Counted from the stretch's first letter, positions 10,786 to 21,229 are shown. The stretch is 52,250 bases of DNA from a candidate division CPR2 bacterium GW2011_GWC2_39_10 (GCA_000993275.1 LBVV01000007.1:1-52250), one strand, 5' to 3'. Notes: generated from the sequence alone by a model not told the origin. A program made the numbers and translations.

Positions 10786-10799
10786 TTTCAATAAAAAAA

Positions 10800-10833
10800 A
10801 TGAGGCGTTCTTTTAAAAGAACGCCTTTTTCTG
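10800..10833. terminator. Terminator
   Basis: GAGGCGTTCTTttaaAAGAACGCCTTTTT. Confidence 0.8.
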
Positions 10834-10875
10834 TTTGATTAGTGCATAGAAATTGTGCGATTTTATCTTAATCGC

Positions 10876-11340
10876 TTAGACTCCAACCCTGTTGTTCCAA
10901 AAGGTGGGGTTTATTTCTTTGCCGTGTCTGCTGCCAATGATCATAAGGTCTTGGGCGGCTTGGGCGGCATTCATGTTTTGTACAATTGCACTGCTTATGC
11001 TTACAAGAAAACTTTCTTCTTCGTCGACTCTGTGTGTTTTGGTTTCCCCATCCTCAATTATTATAAGTACAGTTGGATGATTATTTGTACGATTAGCTCG
11101 TTTAATCAGTTGCTGATAGACCCATGATATGGCACTGTTTGCTATCGGATCGGAACTCGTGCAATCGCATCGATCACCGAAATACATAAGCGTCTCTGCT
11201 ACGCTGGCTGGATCTTTACCTTTTTTTGCGGCAAGCTCAATTATTTCAAGAACTTCTTCGCTTGTAATCCTTGCAGCCCAACCGCGCCCGTCTTCAGTGG
11301 TAACGCAGATTGTGATTTTGAGATCATTTCTTTCATTCAT
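10876..11340 (-). CDS. Hypothetical protein
   Basis: Start placed at ATG 11340 (AAAAAGGAGAAGAAGC upstream); track ORF extends to 11376. Confidence 0.55.
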   Translation of the reverse strand: MNERNDLKITICVTTEDGRGWAARITSEEVLEIIELAAKKGKDPASVAETLMYFGDRCDCTSSDPIANSAISWVYQQLIKRANRTNNHPTVLIIIEDGETKTHRVDEEESFLVSISSAIVQNMNAAQAAQDLMIIGSRHGKEINPTFWNNRVGV

Positions 11341-11553
11341 GCTTCTTCTCCTTTTTCTGTAAATATCAGCCTGCACCTAACGAGTTACTGAAAAAAACAT
11401 TTTTCTATCTAACAAATAAAAACCGAAATGCATGATAAGCAAACCTAGTGTTTATTATTTCGTTTTACGTAGTAATATAATATTAAGTAACTTGCTTTAC
11501 CGGAGTTGTCCTATTTTAACATAATTATTAAAAAATGTCTACACTTTTAAGAG

Positions 11554-11675
11554 TAACTGCTCACAACTCTCGCGTCTTTGCGAGTGAAACGAAGCAATCT
11601 CCTCATGCTTGAAACAAGATTGCCGCACTCTCCGGCAGCTGCCGGATCGTTCGCAATGACGATTGTGAGCAGTTA
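11554..11675. repeat. MITE/REP-like repeat, copy 1
   Basis: TAACTGCTCACAA...TTGTGAGCAGTTA ends; interior shared with 25498-25646 and 52144-52250. Confidence 0.85.
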
Positions 11676-11701
11676 CATATTTTTTATCAAGATAAAGGTA
11701 C

Positions 11702-11730
11702 TTGATTTTTATATAATTTTATGGTATAAT
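11702..11730 (+). promoter_or_regulatory. Sigma70-like promoter TTGATT-N17-TATAAT
   Basis: 17-bp spacing between hexamers. Confidence 0.5.
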
Positions 11731-11734
11731 CCAA

Positions 11735-11770
11735 ACTTAGTAACTTAGTAACTTAGTAACTTAGTAACTA
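11735..11770. repeat. (TAACTTAG)n octamer tandem repeat
   Basis: about 4.5 copies visible. Confidence 0.9.
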
Positions 11771-11774
11771 ACTC

Positions 11775-11858
11775 TGGTGCCGGGAGAGGGACTCGAACCC
11801 TCAAGCCTTGCGGCACACGATTTTGAGTCGTGCGTGTTTGCCATTTCACCACCCCGGC
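11775..11858 (-). tRNA. tRNA-Leu (CAA), CCA encoded
   Basis: Reverse complement GCCGGGGTGGTGAAATGG...CACGA-CTCAAAA-TCGTG...GGTTCGAGTCCCTCTCCCGGCACCA. Confidence 0.93.
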
Positions 11859-11896
11859 ATTGAAAATAATTATATATTAATGAACCGGATAAATCA

Positions 11897-12898
11897 ATGA
11901 TCAGACGAAATATTGAACCCGAGAAAGACAATAATTCATCGGCTTCATTCGAAAATTATATACCCGATAAATACAGCTCTCCCTTAGAAAACCACAAAGA
12001 AGAGATTGTTTCGGATTCTAACAATCATGATGTTCAAAAAGATGACCCTATAAATATTGAACCCTCCGATTCAGAGAAACCAAACAAAAACGAGGATTTT
12101 AATTTTCATTTTCCGAAAGTTGAATTTAAAAAACCTAAAAAAGAATTTTTAAAGAAGTTAAAAAAAACCAATTCTAAACGAATAGCAAAATATTTTTTCT
12201 CGATCATTGTACTTTTTTTGGGCCTTTATTTTACTATGAATGCCCCTATGTATTACTACAGATTAACGCACCTTAATCCGAGAAATCTTGTTAGCAAAGA
12301 AGTAAGTAAAGCCAAGCCAACTCCCGCCCCCAAAAGCCAAACAAAAGCGCCGACAACCGAGAGCAAACTTATTGTCAACAAAATTAAAGTTGACGCTCCA
12401 ATTGTTTTTGTTAATTCACGAGCAGAAAAAGACATCCAGGAAGGATTGAGGTCGGGTGTTGTCCATTATGCGGGCACCGCCAAACCCGGAGAGATTGGCA
12501 ACGTATTTGTTACCGGCCACAGCTCCAATTATTGGTGGGAAAAAGGGGAATATAATTACGTGTTTAGCATTTTGGATAGATTGGAAATAGGTGACAAAGC
12601 AACCATATATTACGATGGTCTGGTTTGGGAATATACAGTTTACGAAAAGAAAATTGTGGATCCCACCGATGTGGCTGTTTTAAACCAAACCAGCACACCA
12701 ACCCTGACCCTTATGACCTGTACTCCTCCCGGAACAAGCTGGAAACGATTAATTGTTCGTTTTAATCAATCATACCCAAAAGAAATAACAATACCAAAGA
12801 ATACGCCCATAAAAGAACCCACCAAAAAACCCGAGGATTTACCTGCAGAACAAGATTCCTTCTTTACCAAGCTAAGAAGATATCTTATTCCTAACTAA
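11897..12898 (+). CDS. Sortase (class D/E-like) with long charged N-terminal cytoplasmic region
   Basis: TM, VFVTGHSSNYWW, LTLMTCTPPGTSWKRLIVR catalytic His/Cys/Arg. Confidence 0.88.
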   Translation: MIRRNIEPEKDNNSSASFENYIPDKYSSPLENHKEEIVSDSNNHDVQKDDPINIEPSDSEKPNKNEDFNFHFPKVEFKKPKKEFLKKLKKTNSKRIAKYFFSIIVLFLGLYFTMNAPMYYYRLTHLNPRNLVSKEVSKAKPTPAPKSQTKAPTTESKLIVNKIKVDAPIVFVNSRAEKDIQEGLRSGVVHYAGTAKPGEIGNVFVTGHSSNYWWEKGEYNYVFSILDRLEIGDKATIYYDGLVWEYTVYEKKIVDPTDVAVLNQTSTPTLTLMTCTPPGTSWKRLIVRFNQSYPKEITIPKNTPIKEPTKKPEDLPAEQDSFFTKLRRYLIPN

Positions 12899-14279
12899 CG
12901 TCAAGCTGAATCAGATTACCGTTATCGCCAACATAGTAAAAAGTCTTATGATCGCCAGTGAAGATCAGCCTCGAAATAGGGCTAGACGTTAAATTTGTTC
13001 TATTGGCGCCGTCAAACTCGATGAGAATATTATCATTTTTAGATTGAATTACTACGTGCGCATTATCCGAATACCAATGAGAGGAAACTATATCTCCCTC
13101 AAAAACCCTATACTCTTTTTTCTTATCAAAATCGTAAGACCAAATACTTTTATTATTACCATATAAAAGGCGCCTTCCATTTTCCGACCACTCGGCAAAA
13201 GTAATCTCTTTTGATAAGTCTAACTCTTTGTTCTTACTACTTAAGTCCATTACGGTTATATTTTTGGATTTTTTGGAAATTAGCGCCACTTTTTCTAAAT
13301 TACCATAGGCATAAATGCCATATACATCACCAGGGCTTAGTCCGTCAATTATGGTCGCCTTATTATTACCGGTAACGTTTATTTGCCACAATGCCGTTTC
13401 CAATGTTTTGGGGTCTTTTCTTATATATAAAATCTTATTCTTGTCTTTAGGAACAATGTTGAAAGATAAAATATTATCAGCAATTGCCGCAGTAACGCTT
13501 TTTTCGGATAAATTTATCTTATGCAAACTGTCATTTTTTAAACAGAATATTTCATCCTCAGAATTTGCACTCCACGTTAGCGATGAAACATCTAGTTTAA
13601 ATAAATCCGTTAAATTAGTCACATCTGTAAAGTCCTTGCCGGACAAAATAAAATATTTTTTCGATCCGGAGACTGTTGAATCCACGAGAATTTTACTATT
13701 GTTGTTTGACCAAATAAAATTATTAATCTTGCTGCCTAGCGGAATTTTTTCCTTTCCAATAATTTGGATTTGTTTGTTGCTGTCTACCTCGTAAACGTAA
13801 AAAGAGCTACCGCCGCCGGTTATTGTTTCCAAAATGATTTTTTTGCTATCGTGGCTCGCAAAAACCCTGCTTATTTTTTGTCCATAGGTAAGCTCTTTAA
13901 TGCCGATATCTTCCTTTATTAGCCATATATAGTTTGCCCATGTTACCAGTCCGGCTTCCGCCACCAGCTTTTTGTTCCATGGCAAGTAACCGTCTTTTGC
14001 AACTCTAATATCATGCTCTCCCGGGCTAAATATATTCAGCTTCCTCATAATCATGGTTGACCCGGTTCTATATTTAGATATATTGCCGTTAATATAGATG
14101 CTGGCACCGGCCGGCTTGGAAGCAAAAATAAACATTCCGTTTTGTTTCCAAGCTCTTGCTTTAAAATCAAAATGGTTGCCTTTCGACAAGTTTATTAACA
14201 CATACGCAAACGCCACAAAAGATATTGCTAAGAATGAATATGATAAAATAAGAAAAATATGCTTGAATTTTATTTTCAT
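12891..14279 (-). CDS. PEGA domain protein with TolB/WD-like beta-propeller
   Basis: FIFASKPAGASIYINGN...GEHDIRVAKDGYLPWNKKL. Confidence 0.8.
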   Translation of the reverse strand: MKIKFKHIFLILSYSFLAISFVAFAYVLINLSKGNHFDFKARAWKQNGMFIFASKPAGASIYINGNISKYRTGSTMIMRKLNIFSPGEHDIRVAKDGYLPWNKKLVAEAGLVTWANYIWLIKEDIGIKELTYGQKISRVFASHDSKKIILETITGGGSSFYVYEVDSNKQIQIIGKEKIPLGSKINNFIWSNNNSKILVDSTVSGSKKYFILSGKDFTDVTNLTDLFKLDVSSLTWSANSEDEIFCLKNDSLHKINLSEKSVTAAIADNILSFNIVPKDKNKILYIRKDPKTLETALWQINVTGNNKATIIDGLSPGDVYGIYAYGNLEKVALISKKSKNITVMDLSSKNKELDLSKEITFAEWSENGRRLLYGNNKSIWSYDFDKKKEYRVFEGDIVSSHWYSDNAHVVIQSKNDNILIEFDGANRTNLTSSPISRLIFTGDHKTFYYVGDNGNLIQLDVS

Positions 14280-14359
14280 GAGGATAGGCTGATTATAAAG
14301 TATATCCGACTAATAAACAAGTGGACAAAGCATTAACTATCTTGTATAATAATTCTGTT

Positions 14360-15625
14360 GTGCAAAAATTTGTTATACATGGACCAAATAAATTAGAAGG
14401 CGAAGTAAATGTTAGCGGATCTAAAAATGCCGCCCTCCAGTTGATTCCGGCTACTTTGCTGGCAAATAGTCCCAGCACCATCACTAATGTGCCGGATATT
14501 TTAGATATCAAGAATCTTCTGGATATTATAAAAATGCTGGGCGTCAAAATTGATTTTAAAAACAATGAACTCACAATTGACCCCACAACCCTAAAAAGCT
14601 GCGAATTACCGGAAAAGTTAGTTGGCAAATTAAGAGCATCAATTATGCTTGCGGCGCCCTTGGTTAACAAATTCAACAGATGTCAAATTCCTTACCCCGG
14701 CGGTTGTGTGATCGGGAAAAGACCATTAAACTACCATTTCGATGCCTATCGGGCGCTGGGATACAAAGTAACGGAAGAAGAATCATCATACAGAATCGAA
14801 AAGGGTAATCTTGCGGGTACCACTATCAATATAAACTTTAGCGTTCTTGCTACGGGAAATGCTATTATGGCCGCTGTTTATGCCAAAGGCGAAACCATTA
14901 TTAAGCTAGCCGCTTGCGAACCCGAGGTTTCTATTTTAATCGAATTTTTAAACGGAATGGGCGCAGATATTAAGTGGATAGACAATCATGTCGTTAGAGT
15001 TAAAGGCGTAACCAGCCTGCATGGAGCTAATATAAAGAATATTCCGGACAGAATTGAAGCGGGAACTTTTGCCATTGCTGCTGCCGCATGTCACAGCGAA
15101 ATCATTATAAACGATTTTTATCAGTATCATAATGATGCCTTGTTGTTCAAATTTAAGGAAGCCAACGTCAAGTATGAAATAGAAGAAAATAACCTGCATA
15201 TCAAGAAGGGCACCTTCCTAAAACCGGTCAAAATTCAGACCAAAGAATATCCGGGCTTTCCTACAGATCTGCAAGCGCCTTTTTCTATCATCATGACTCA
15301 AGCCGAAGGGATTAGTGAAGTTTTTGAAACAATATTCGAAGGCAGGCTTGGCTACCTTCATGAGCTGGAGAAAATGGGGGCAAAAGTTATAATTAAAAAT
15401 TCCCAATTTGCAAATATCGAAGGCCCAACACCTCTTTACGGCACCCACATCGAAAGCTTAGACCTAAGAGCCGGCGCAACTTTAATTATTGCCGCGCTAA
15501 CCGCTCAGGGCGAATCAACTATAGACAACATAGACATCATAGATCGCGGCTATGAAGGCATTGAAAAAAAATTAGTTAACCTAGGCGCAAATATTAGTCG
15601 CGTCACCTCTACGCGTCACCTCTAA
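14360..15625 (+). CDS. murA: UDP-N-acetylglucosamine 1-carboxyvinyltransferase
   Basis: GSKNAALQLIPATLL, PGGCVIGKRPLNYH catalytic Cys; GTG start 10 nt after TATAAT. Confidence 0.9.
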   Translation: MQKFVIHGPNKLEGEVNVSGSKNAALQLIPATLLANSPSTITNVPDILDIKNLLDIIKMLGVKIDFKNNELTIDPTTLKSCELPEKLVGKLRASIMLAAPLVNKFNRCQIPYPGGCVIGKRPLNYHFDAYRALGYKVTEEESSYRIEKGNLAGTTININFSVLATGNAIMAAVYAKGETIIKLAACEPEVSILIEFLNGMGADIKWIDNHVVRVKGVTSLHGANIKNIPDRIEAGTFAIAAAACHSEIIINDFYQYHNDALLFKFKEANVKYEIEENNLHIKKGTFLKPVKIQTKEYPGFPTDLQAPFSIIMTQAEGISEVFETIFEGRLGYLHELEKMGAKVIIKNSQFANIEGPTPLYGTHIESLDLRAGATLIIAALTAQGESTIDNIDIIDRGYEGIEKKLVNLGANISRVTSTRHL

Positions 15626-15688
15626 TTAAACAACTTTAATATCCCTCAAAAAAATGATAAGATAATCAATATTTAAGGATTTATTTTT

Positions 15689-16690
15689 ATGATTATAAAA
15701 AGAATTGGAATAGATTTAGGAACGGCAAACGTTTTGGTTTATGTTCCGAAAAAAGGAATTGTTATAAACGAGCCTTCTGTTGTTGCCATTTCAGACGATC
15801 AAAAAATTTTGGCGGTAGGAGAGGAAGCAAAACTGATGGTCGGCAAAACTCCGGATTCCATTAAAGCTTATAGGCCATTACGTGATGGCGTAATCGCAGA
15901 TTATATGGTGACCGAAGCAATGATTAGATATTTTATCAACAAGGTTAGTGGAAATATAAGACTTTTTCGCCCCGAGATCATGGTATCAGTACCCGCAGGC
16001 GCTACTTCTACCGAAAAGAGGGCGGTTATTGACGCTACGAAACAAGCCGGAGCAAAGGAAGCTTTTATTATTCCTGAACCGGTTGCCGCTGCTATTGGAG
16101 CCGGCATTCCTATTGATTCTGCGGCCGGTAATATGGTTATTGATATCGGCGGCGGCACTACTGAAGTTGCCGTCATTTCTCTGGGCGGTATTGTTGCCTC
16201 AAACTCGGTTAGGGTTGGCGGCAATAGAATTGATCAATCAATCTCAGATTTTATCCGAAAAAAATATGGCCTTGCCATCGGCGACAGAACGGCTGAGCAA
16301 ATTAAAATTGAGATCGGCAGCGCAATTCACGAAAAAAAGAACAAAGAAATGGAAATTAGGGGAAGAGATATGATAGCCGGACTTCCCAAAACTGTCGTCA
16401 TTAGTTCCCATGAAATTACCGAGGCAATGAGAGACGAACTGGACAAAATTATTTTGGCGGTTCGATCAGTTTTAGAACAAACTCCACCTGAACTTGCATC
16501 AGATGTTATTGATAGAGGTATGGTTATGACGGGCGGATGCTCCCTACTTAAAAATATTGACAGATTAATCACAACGACCACAGGGATTCCCTGCATCGTA
16601 GCAGATGATGCGCTTCTGTGCGTAGCAAAGGGCATTGGCATTGCCCTCGACAACCTAAACGATTATAAAAGAAGCATTTTGTCTAAATAA
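15689..16690 (+). CDS. mreB: Rod-shape determining protein MreB
   Basis: RIGIDLGTANVLVY, DIGGGTTEVAVIS, VMTGGCSLLKN. Confidence 0.95.
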   Translation: MIIKRIGIDLGTANVLVYVPKKGIVINEPSVVAISDDQKILAVGEEAKLMVGKTPDSIKAYRPLRDGVIADYMVTEAMIRYFINKVSGNIRLFRPEIMVSVPAGATSTEKRAVIDATKQAGAKEAFIIPEPVAAAIGAGIPIDSAAGNMVIDIGGGTTEVAVISLGGIVASNSVRVGGNRIDQSISDFIRKKYGLAIGDRTAEQIKIEIGSAIHEKKNKEMEIRGRDMIAGLPKTVVISSHEITEAMRDELDKIILAVRSVLEQTPPELASDVIDRGMVMTGGCSLLKNIDRLITTTTGIPCIVADDALLCVAKGIGIALDNLNDYKRSILSK

Positions 16691-16692
16691 CT

Positions 16693-17229
16693 ATGATTCC
16701 AACCAGAAAACAATGTGAAAAAATATGGCAGGAATATAATATTCCCGCACCAATAATTGAACATATGGAGCTAGTTTCCCGTGTATGCGTTTTTTTGGGC
16801 GAAAGGCTAGAAAATAAAGGCGAGAAAATTAATACGGAAGCCTTAAAAGCTGCGGCTCTTCTTCACGACTTAGACAAAATAATGATCGGCCGCAACGAAC
16901 ATAATCATGGTTTTTTAGCTGCCCAAATTCTAGAAAAAAAAGGAATGGTGGATCTTTCCGGAATGATAAAGAAACACGCATTAGCCAATATCGCCAGCAC
17001 TGTAAATAAACCGGAATCAATCGAGGAAAAAGTTTTATTTTATGCGGATAAAATTGCTTCAGACAAAATTTTCTCGCTAGAAGACAGAAGCTTCTCCTGG
17101 ATCGAGAATCATCCCGAAGCCAAGAAGCTTATTTTAGAAAAACTTCCGCTCCTTGCCGCGCTTGAACAGGAAATTCTCACCAAAACCGATTTAAAATTTG
17201 AGGATATAAAAAACAAATTTAACAAATAA
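16693..17229 (+). CDS. HD domain protein
   Basis: LLHDLDK, HNHG. Confidence 0.8.
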   Translation: MIPTRKQCEKIWQEYNIPAPIIEHMELVSRVCVFLGERLENKGEKINTEALKAAALLHDLDKIMIGRNEHNHGFLAAQILEKKGMVDLSGMIKKHALANIASTVNKPESIEEKVLFYADKIASDKIFSLEDRSFSWIENHPEAKKLILEKLPLLAALEQEILTKTDLKFEDIKNKFNK

Positions 17230-17267
17230 TGGTTGCTCAAATTGTTTTTTTTCTTCATAATTGAACC

Positions 17268-18251
17268 ATGGCAAATAATCTTTTCAAACAAGTTTTTATC
17301 AAGGATCTAAAAGAGGGAGATCGCATTAGCGGTCAGCCCTTTGTTATCAAATCTTATCGAACCCTAACATCAAAAAACAATAAGCAGTATATTGATATTA
17401 CAATTGGTGATAAAACGGGTTCTATGAAGGGGAAAATATGGAGCGACAATTTAGTTAACTGCCAGGAGGGAAGAGAAGGCGACGTCTTCTTAATTTCCGG
17501 AAATATTGATTCATTTAGCAATAGTCTTCAGATGACAATTACAAGCATGTTTAAAGCAGATGAATTTGAAGTATCGGATTTTTTGCAGGTCGCCCGAGAG
17601 AATCCGGACGAAATGTATAGCCAACTTACCCAATTTATGGCCAAAATTGAAGATGAGGATTTTAAAGACCTCCTGGAAACTGTTTTTGATGACGAGAATA
17701 TCAGAAATACTTTCAAGAAAGCTCCGGCAGCGTTTACGGTTCATCATTCCTATGCCGGCGGCCTCTTAGAACATACCTTAGATTGTTTGGTTTTGGCCGA
17801 AAGTTTACTCGAAAGATATCCGAAAATGCGAAAAGACCTCCTGTTTACAGGCGCCATTCTACACGATTTTGGAAAGATTTTCGAATTTGATATTTCCACA
17901 ACCATAACCATAAGTGATAGAGGGAAATTGCTTGGCCACATTTACATGGGAACAGAGTACATCAGCAAGATTGCTCCCAAGGGTTTCGACCAAGAAAAAC
18001 TGAATGAACTTATGCACCTGCTTCTTAGTCACCACGGCGAATTAGAATTTGGTTCGCCAATAAAGCCTAAAACAATCGAAGCCGTAGCCCTGTGGATGGC
18101 AGACATGGCAAGCGCTAAGGTAAATATGGCATATAATTTTACATATGATAATATAGGAATAGGTAACGATGATCAAAATTTTTCACCCTACCACAAGCAT
18201 TTGGCAACTGATCTTTATTTAAAACCATATATTGCAGAGGAAGATGAATAA
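17268..18251 (+). CDS. OB-fold + HD domain 3'-5' exoribonuclease (YhaM-like)
   Basis: KGKIWSDN OB region; HHSYAGGLLEHT...ILHDFGK...LLSHHG. Confidence 0.85.
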   Translation: MANNLFKQVFIKDLKEGDRISGQPFVIKSYRTLTSKNNKQYIDITIGDKTGSMKGKIWSDNLVNCQEGREGDVFLISGNIDSFSNSLQMTITSMFKADEFEVSDFLQVARENPDEMYSQLTQFMAKIEDEDFKDLLETVFDDENIRNTFKKAPAAFTVHHSYAGGLLEHTLDCLVLAESLLERYPKMRKDLLFTGAILHDFGKIFEFDISTTITISDRGKLLGHIYMGTEYISKIAPKGFDQEKLNELMHLLLSHHGELEFGSPIKPKTIEAVALWMADMASAKVNMAYNFTYDNIGIGNDDQNFSPYHKHLATDLYLKPYIAEEDE

Positions 18252-18299
18252 ACAGAAAGAATTTAAGAAAGGCATGGGCTTTAAGCCCTAAAGATACTT

Positions 18300-19781
18300 A
18301 TGGAGGGTAAAGATTTTATTTGCAGAAATTGCGGAGCTACCAGTTATGTCGTTTTAAAAGACGATATTTATTGTTCTGTATGTGGCAAAAGAAGTAACGA
18401 TGTTAGTAATGCGAGTTCCCAAATTAATGATTCACCTAAAAAAATTGGGGATATTCCTATTAGTGAATTAGTAGAAAATATAGATACTAATAACATTTTG
18501 CCAACAACAACCTCGCCCCAAAAAACCGAACCTACGGCCATATTAACAGGTCCCGCTAATTTATTTGTTACAATAACCCCTTCAACTAATAATAACGATG
18601 ATGTTGGCGGGGCGGAGGACAATAAGCCCGTTTCCATTACCGACAACGATATTGACCCCTATCTTATAACTGTGCCAATTGGCCAAATCTCTCAAAATGA
18701 AGGCACATCATCTAAAGCAGAAACACTCGAGGCGCCTTCAGAATCATTGGCCGACCTTCTGGAAATGACTTTAAATGAAATTGATGTTCAAAAAGAAGTC
18801 CAAGTTATAGAAAGCAAAATTGAAACTTCCGAGGAAATATCAAAAAAAATCGATAATCAAACCAAGCCCTTAGATGAAGCTTCCATTTATGCGAGAACCG
18901 TCTTTAGGGATATAAATAATGAATTAAAAACAGAAACGAAAAACAACCCACCTACGGCAGTAGTGCCTGACACCAAGGTAAAAGAACCAACTACCACAGA
19001 TGTCGCAAACGAAGAACTTATAACCTTAAGAGAAGAAAAGGAACTGGAACATTATGCGCAAAATTTCATTGATTCAAGCACCATAAATGACAATCCCACG
19101 CCCCTTGGACCGAAAAATATCATCGACGGCATCGCTATAAACCAACATTATGTTGGCACAAAAGAACCGGCGAAGGAAGCTGCTCAAGCAGAAACTCCAA
19201 AAACAGAAAATGATAAACCGAACAATTATGTTATTCAAAAGAATAAAAAAACCAGAAAAGCTACCGGAAAGAAGAAATCCCTAAAGTCACGCAGACATTT
19301 TTGGTTGAGCTTCTTCATAATATTCATATCTGTTATCCTAATCATTGCCGGCGCATTCTATGTTTATTACAAAAGCAATACTCCGCCGCCAAAATACGAC
19401 CTGACTGCCGCGACATCCAAACTTTCATTCGAGTTAAAAAAGCCGGATTATATTCCCGAAGGATACTCACCCAGAACTTCATATGGCGACGAAGAAAAGT
19501 ACGTCATGAAATACTACTACCTGCCTAAATACCAAGACGAGAAAGAGGATATGGTAATTACTCAAGAAAAAACGTCCATAGAAAACTCTGACACTTTATA
19601 CACCAATTTAAAAGGCGACAAAACTGCCGATAATCTTTGGAGCTCCGTTAAAGAAAGAGATACATGGTACTATCATGTTAAGGGCAAGATTGTTTTTATA
19701 CGCAATAAAAAATTGTTTACCATAACCGGTAATTCTCTTGATGAATCGGAACTCCAAAAAATCGCTTTCTCAATAAAATAA
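18300..19781 (+). CDS. Zinc-ribbon, single-TM protein with DUF4367-like C-terminus
   Basis: CRNCGATSYVVLKDDIYCSVCGK; TM near residue 340. Confidence 0.65.
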   Translation: MEGKDFICRNCGATSYVVLKDDIYCSVCGKRSNDVSNASSQINDSPKKIGDIPISELVENIDTNNILPTTTSPQKTEPTAILTGPANLFVTITPSTNNNDDVGGAEDNKPVSITDNDIDPYLITVPIGQISQNEGTSSKAETLEAPSESLADLLEMTLNEIDVQKEVQVIESKIETSEEISKKIDNQTKPLDEASIYARTVFRDINNELKTETKNNPPTAVVPDTKVKEPTTTDVANEELITLREEKELEHYAQNFIDSSTINDNPTPLGPKNIIDGIAINQHYVGTKEPAKEAAQAETPKTENDKPNNYVIQKNKKTRKATGKKKSLKSRRHFWLSFFIIFISVILIIAGAFYVYYKSNTPPPKYDLTAATSKLSFELKKPDYIPEGYSPRTSYGDEEKYVMKYYYLPKYQDEKEDMVITQEKTSIENSDTLYTNLKGDKTADNLWSSVKERDTWYYHVKGKIVFIRNKKLFTITGNSLDESELQKIAFSIK

Positions 19782-19828
19782 AGAAAAATTTCTTAAAATA
19801 TGATATCCTCTGTTAAGAAAGGAGTTTT

Positions 19829-20179
19829 ATGGTTGAAGAAAAATGGTTAGACCTGCTAGACAATATTAACGAAAAATTCGAAATTTTAAAAAAAGAGAAA
19901 GAGGAAATGGAGTTTAAGGATGACATAGGCCATGGAAGCAAGGGCACTGTTGAAAAAATCTTCTTTAAGACCCCCATTGGGGAATTAAAACTGGAAAGAA
20001 CAACAAAACCAATGATCATAGACAAAAAAGTCCATTATAATCGAACATCGGGTACGGGAGGAAAAGTAGAATATATCCTTTCGGATACCGAAAAAACAAG
20101 CAAAGTAACGGCCTTCAAGAAAGATGATTTCGGCAATTGGGAAGAAATAAATTTGCCGGGAGGCAATTTGAGTTTTTAA
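19829..20179 (+). CDS. Hypothetical protein
   Basis: 116 aa, AAAGGAG upstream. Confidence 0.6.
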   Translation: MVEEKWLDLLDNINEKFEILKKEKEEMEFKDDIGHGSKGTVEKIFFKTPIGELKLERTTKPMIIDKKVHYNRTSGTGGKVEYILSDTEKTSKVTAFKKDDFGNWEEINLPGGNLSF

Positions 20180-20180
20180 G

Positions 20181-20699
20181 ATGAAGAAGTTTTTTACCAT
20201 TATTTTTATTATGGTTTCTATCCTTAGCATAATTGGTTTGGGAATTTTTAATAAGATTGAAAAGGAATTTAAAACGGATAAAACCGGACAATTATCAAAT
20301 TTGTCTTTTAATAATCCACTTCTTCAGCAAAATGCTACTAAAGACTTTACTTTAAATTTATCTGGCCAAGACTTGCAAAGCAGCCTAAACTCCGGCCTTC
20401 TTCCCAATATTGCAAAGCCTAGTGTTGAAATAACTGATAAAATAATTCTGCTATCGTATACCGGAAAAGCATATTTTACATATACCGGTGAAGCAAATGT
20501 GGCTCCGAAGGCTGACGAGGGCGATTTAAAACTGGAGGTCACTAATTTTAAGGTCTTCGGCGTACCTGCTAATTTTTTGAAGGGCAGTTTTGAAGAAATG
20601 ATCAATAAAAGCATCTCTTCTAAAATTAATGAAGGTGCTACAATTAATAATGTAACGTTAAATGATAATAAAATAATAATTAAGGGAGTTAAAAAATGA
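20181..20699 (+). CDS. Membrane-anchored hypothetical protein
   Basis: N-terminal TM; abuts neighbours. Confidence 0.6.
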   Translation: MKKFFTIIFIMVSILSIIGLGIFNKIEKEFKTDKTGQLSNLSFNNPLLQQNATKDFTLNLSGQDLQSSLNSGLLPNIAKPSVEITDKIILLSYTGKAYFTYTGEANVAPKADEGDLKLEVTNFKVFGVPANFLKGSFEEMINKSISSKINEGATINNVTLNDNKIIIKGVKK

Positions 20700-21229
20700 A
20701 AAATCCAGCGCAAAGAGTCGGCGTTTTTGTAGATGTTCAAAACTTATATTACTCGGCTAAAGCACTTTACTCAGCAAAGGTAAACTTTGGAGAAATCTTA
20801 AAAACTGCAGTTTCCGACAGGCAACTGGTTAGGGCCATTGCTTATACCATAAAGGCTCAGATGCCTGACGAACAAAGTTTTTTTGATGCTCTGGCCAATC
20901 AAGGATTCGAAGTTAAGTCTAAAGATCTGCAGGTTTTCGTTTCGGGCGTCAAAAAAGGCGACTGGGATGTAGGTATAGCGGTTGACATATTAAAGATGGC
21001 CCCAAAATTGGATGCTGTTGTTCTTTGTTCCGGTGATGGCGACTACGAGCTTTTACTTGCTCACGCTAAAGCTGAGGGCGTTAGAGCAGAAGTAATTTCG
21101 TTTGGACGAAGCACATCGGCTCGGCTTTTGGAGGAAGTCGATGACTTTTTCGATTTAGACCTGGATCCTGACAAATATTTAATTAAACAAAAAAAACACA
21201 TACCAAAAAGAAAGGACTTTAATCAGTAA
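20696..21229 (+). CDS. NYN domain (LabA/DUF88-like) protein
   Basis: VGVFVDVQNLYYSAK, KGDWDVGIAVDIL, LCSGDGDYELLL. Confidence 0.9.
   Translation: MKNPAQRVGVFVDVQNLYYSAKALYSAKVNFGEILKTAVSDRQLVRAIAYTIKAQMPDEQSFFDALANQGFEVKSKDLQVFVSGVKKGDWDVGIAVDILKMAPKLDAVVLCSGDGDYELLLAHAKAEGVRAEVISFGRSTSARLLEEVDDFFDLDLDPDKYLIKQKKHIPKRKDFNQ

Noticed and set aside
13315-13794. 159-aa plus ORF inside the PEGA gene
   Set aside because: Antisense to a clear coding gene; low-complexity hydrophobic sequence.
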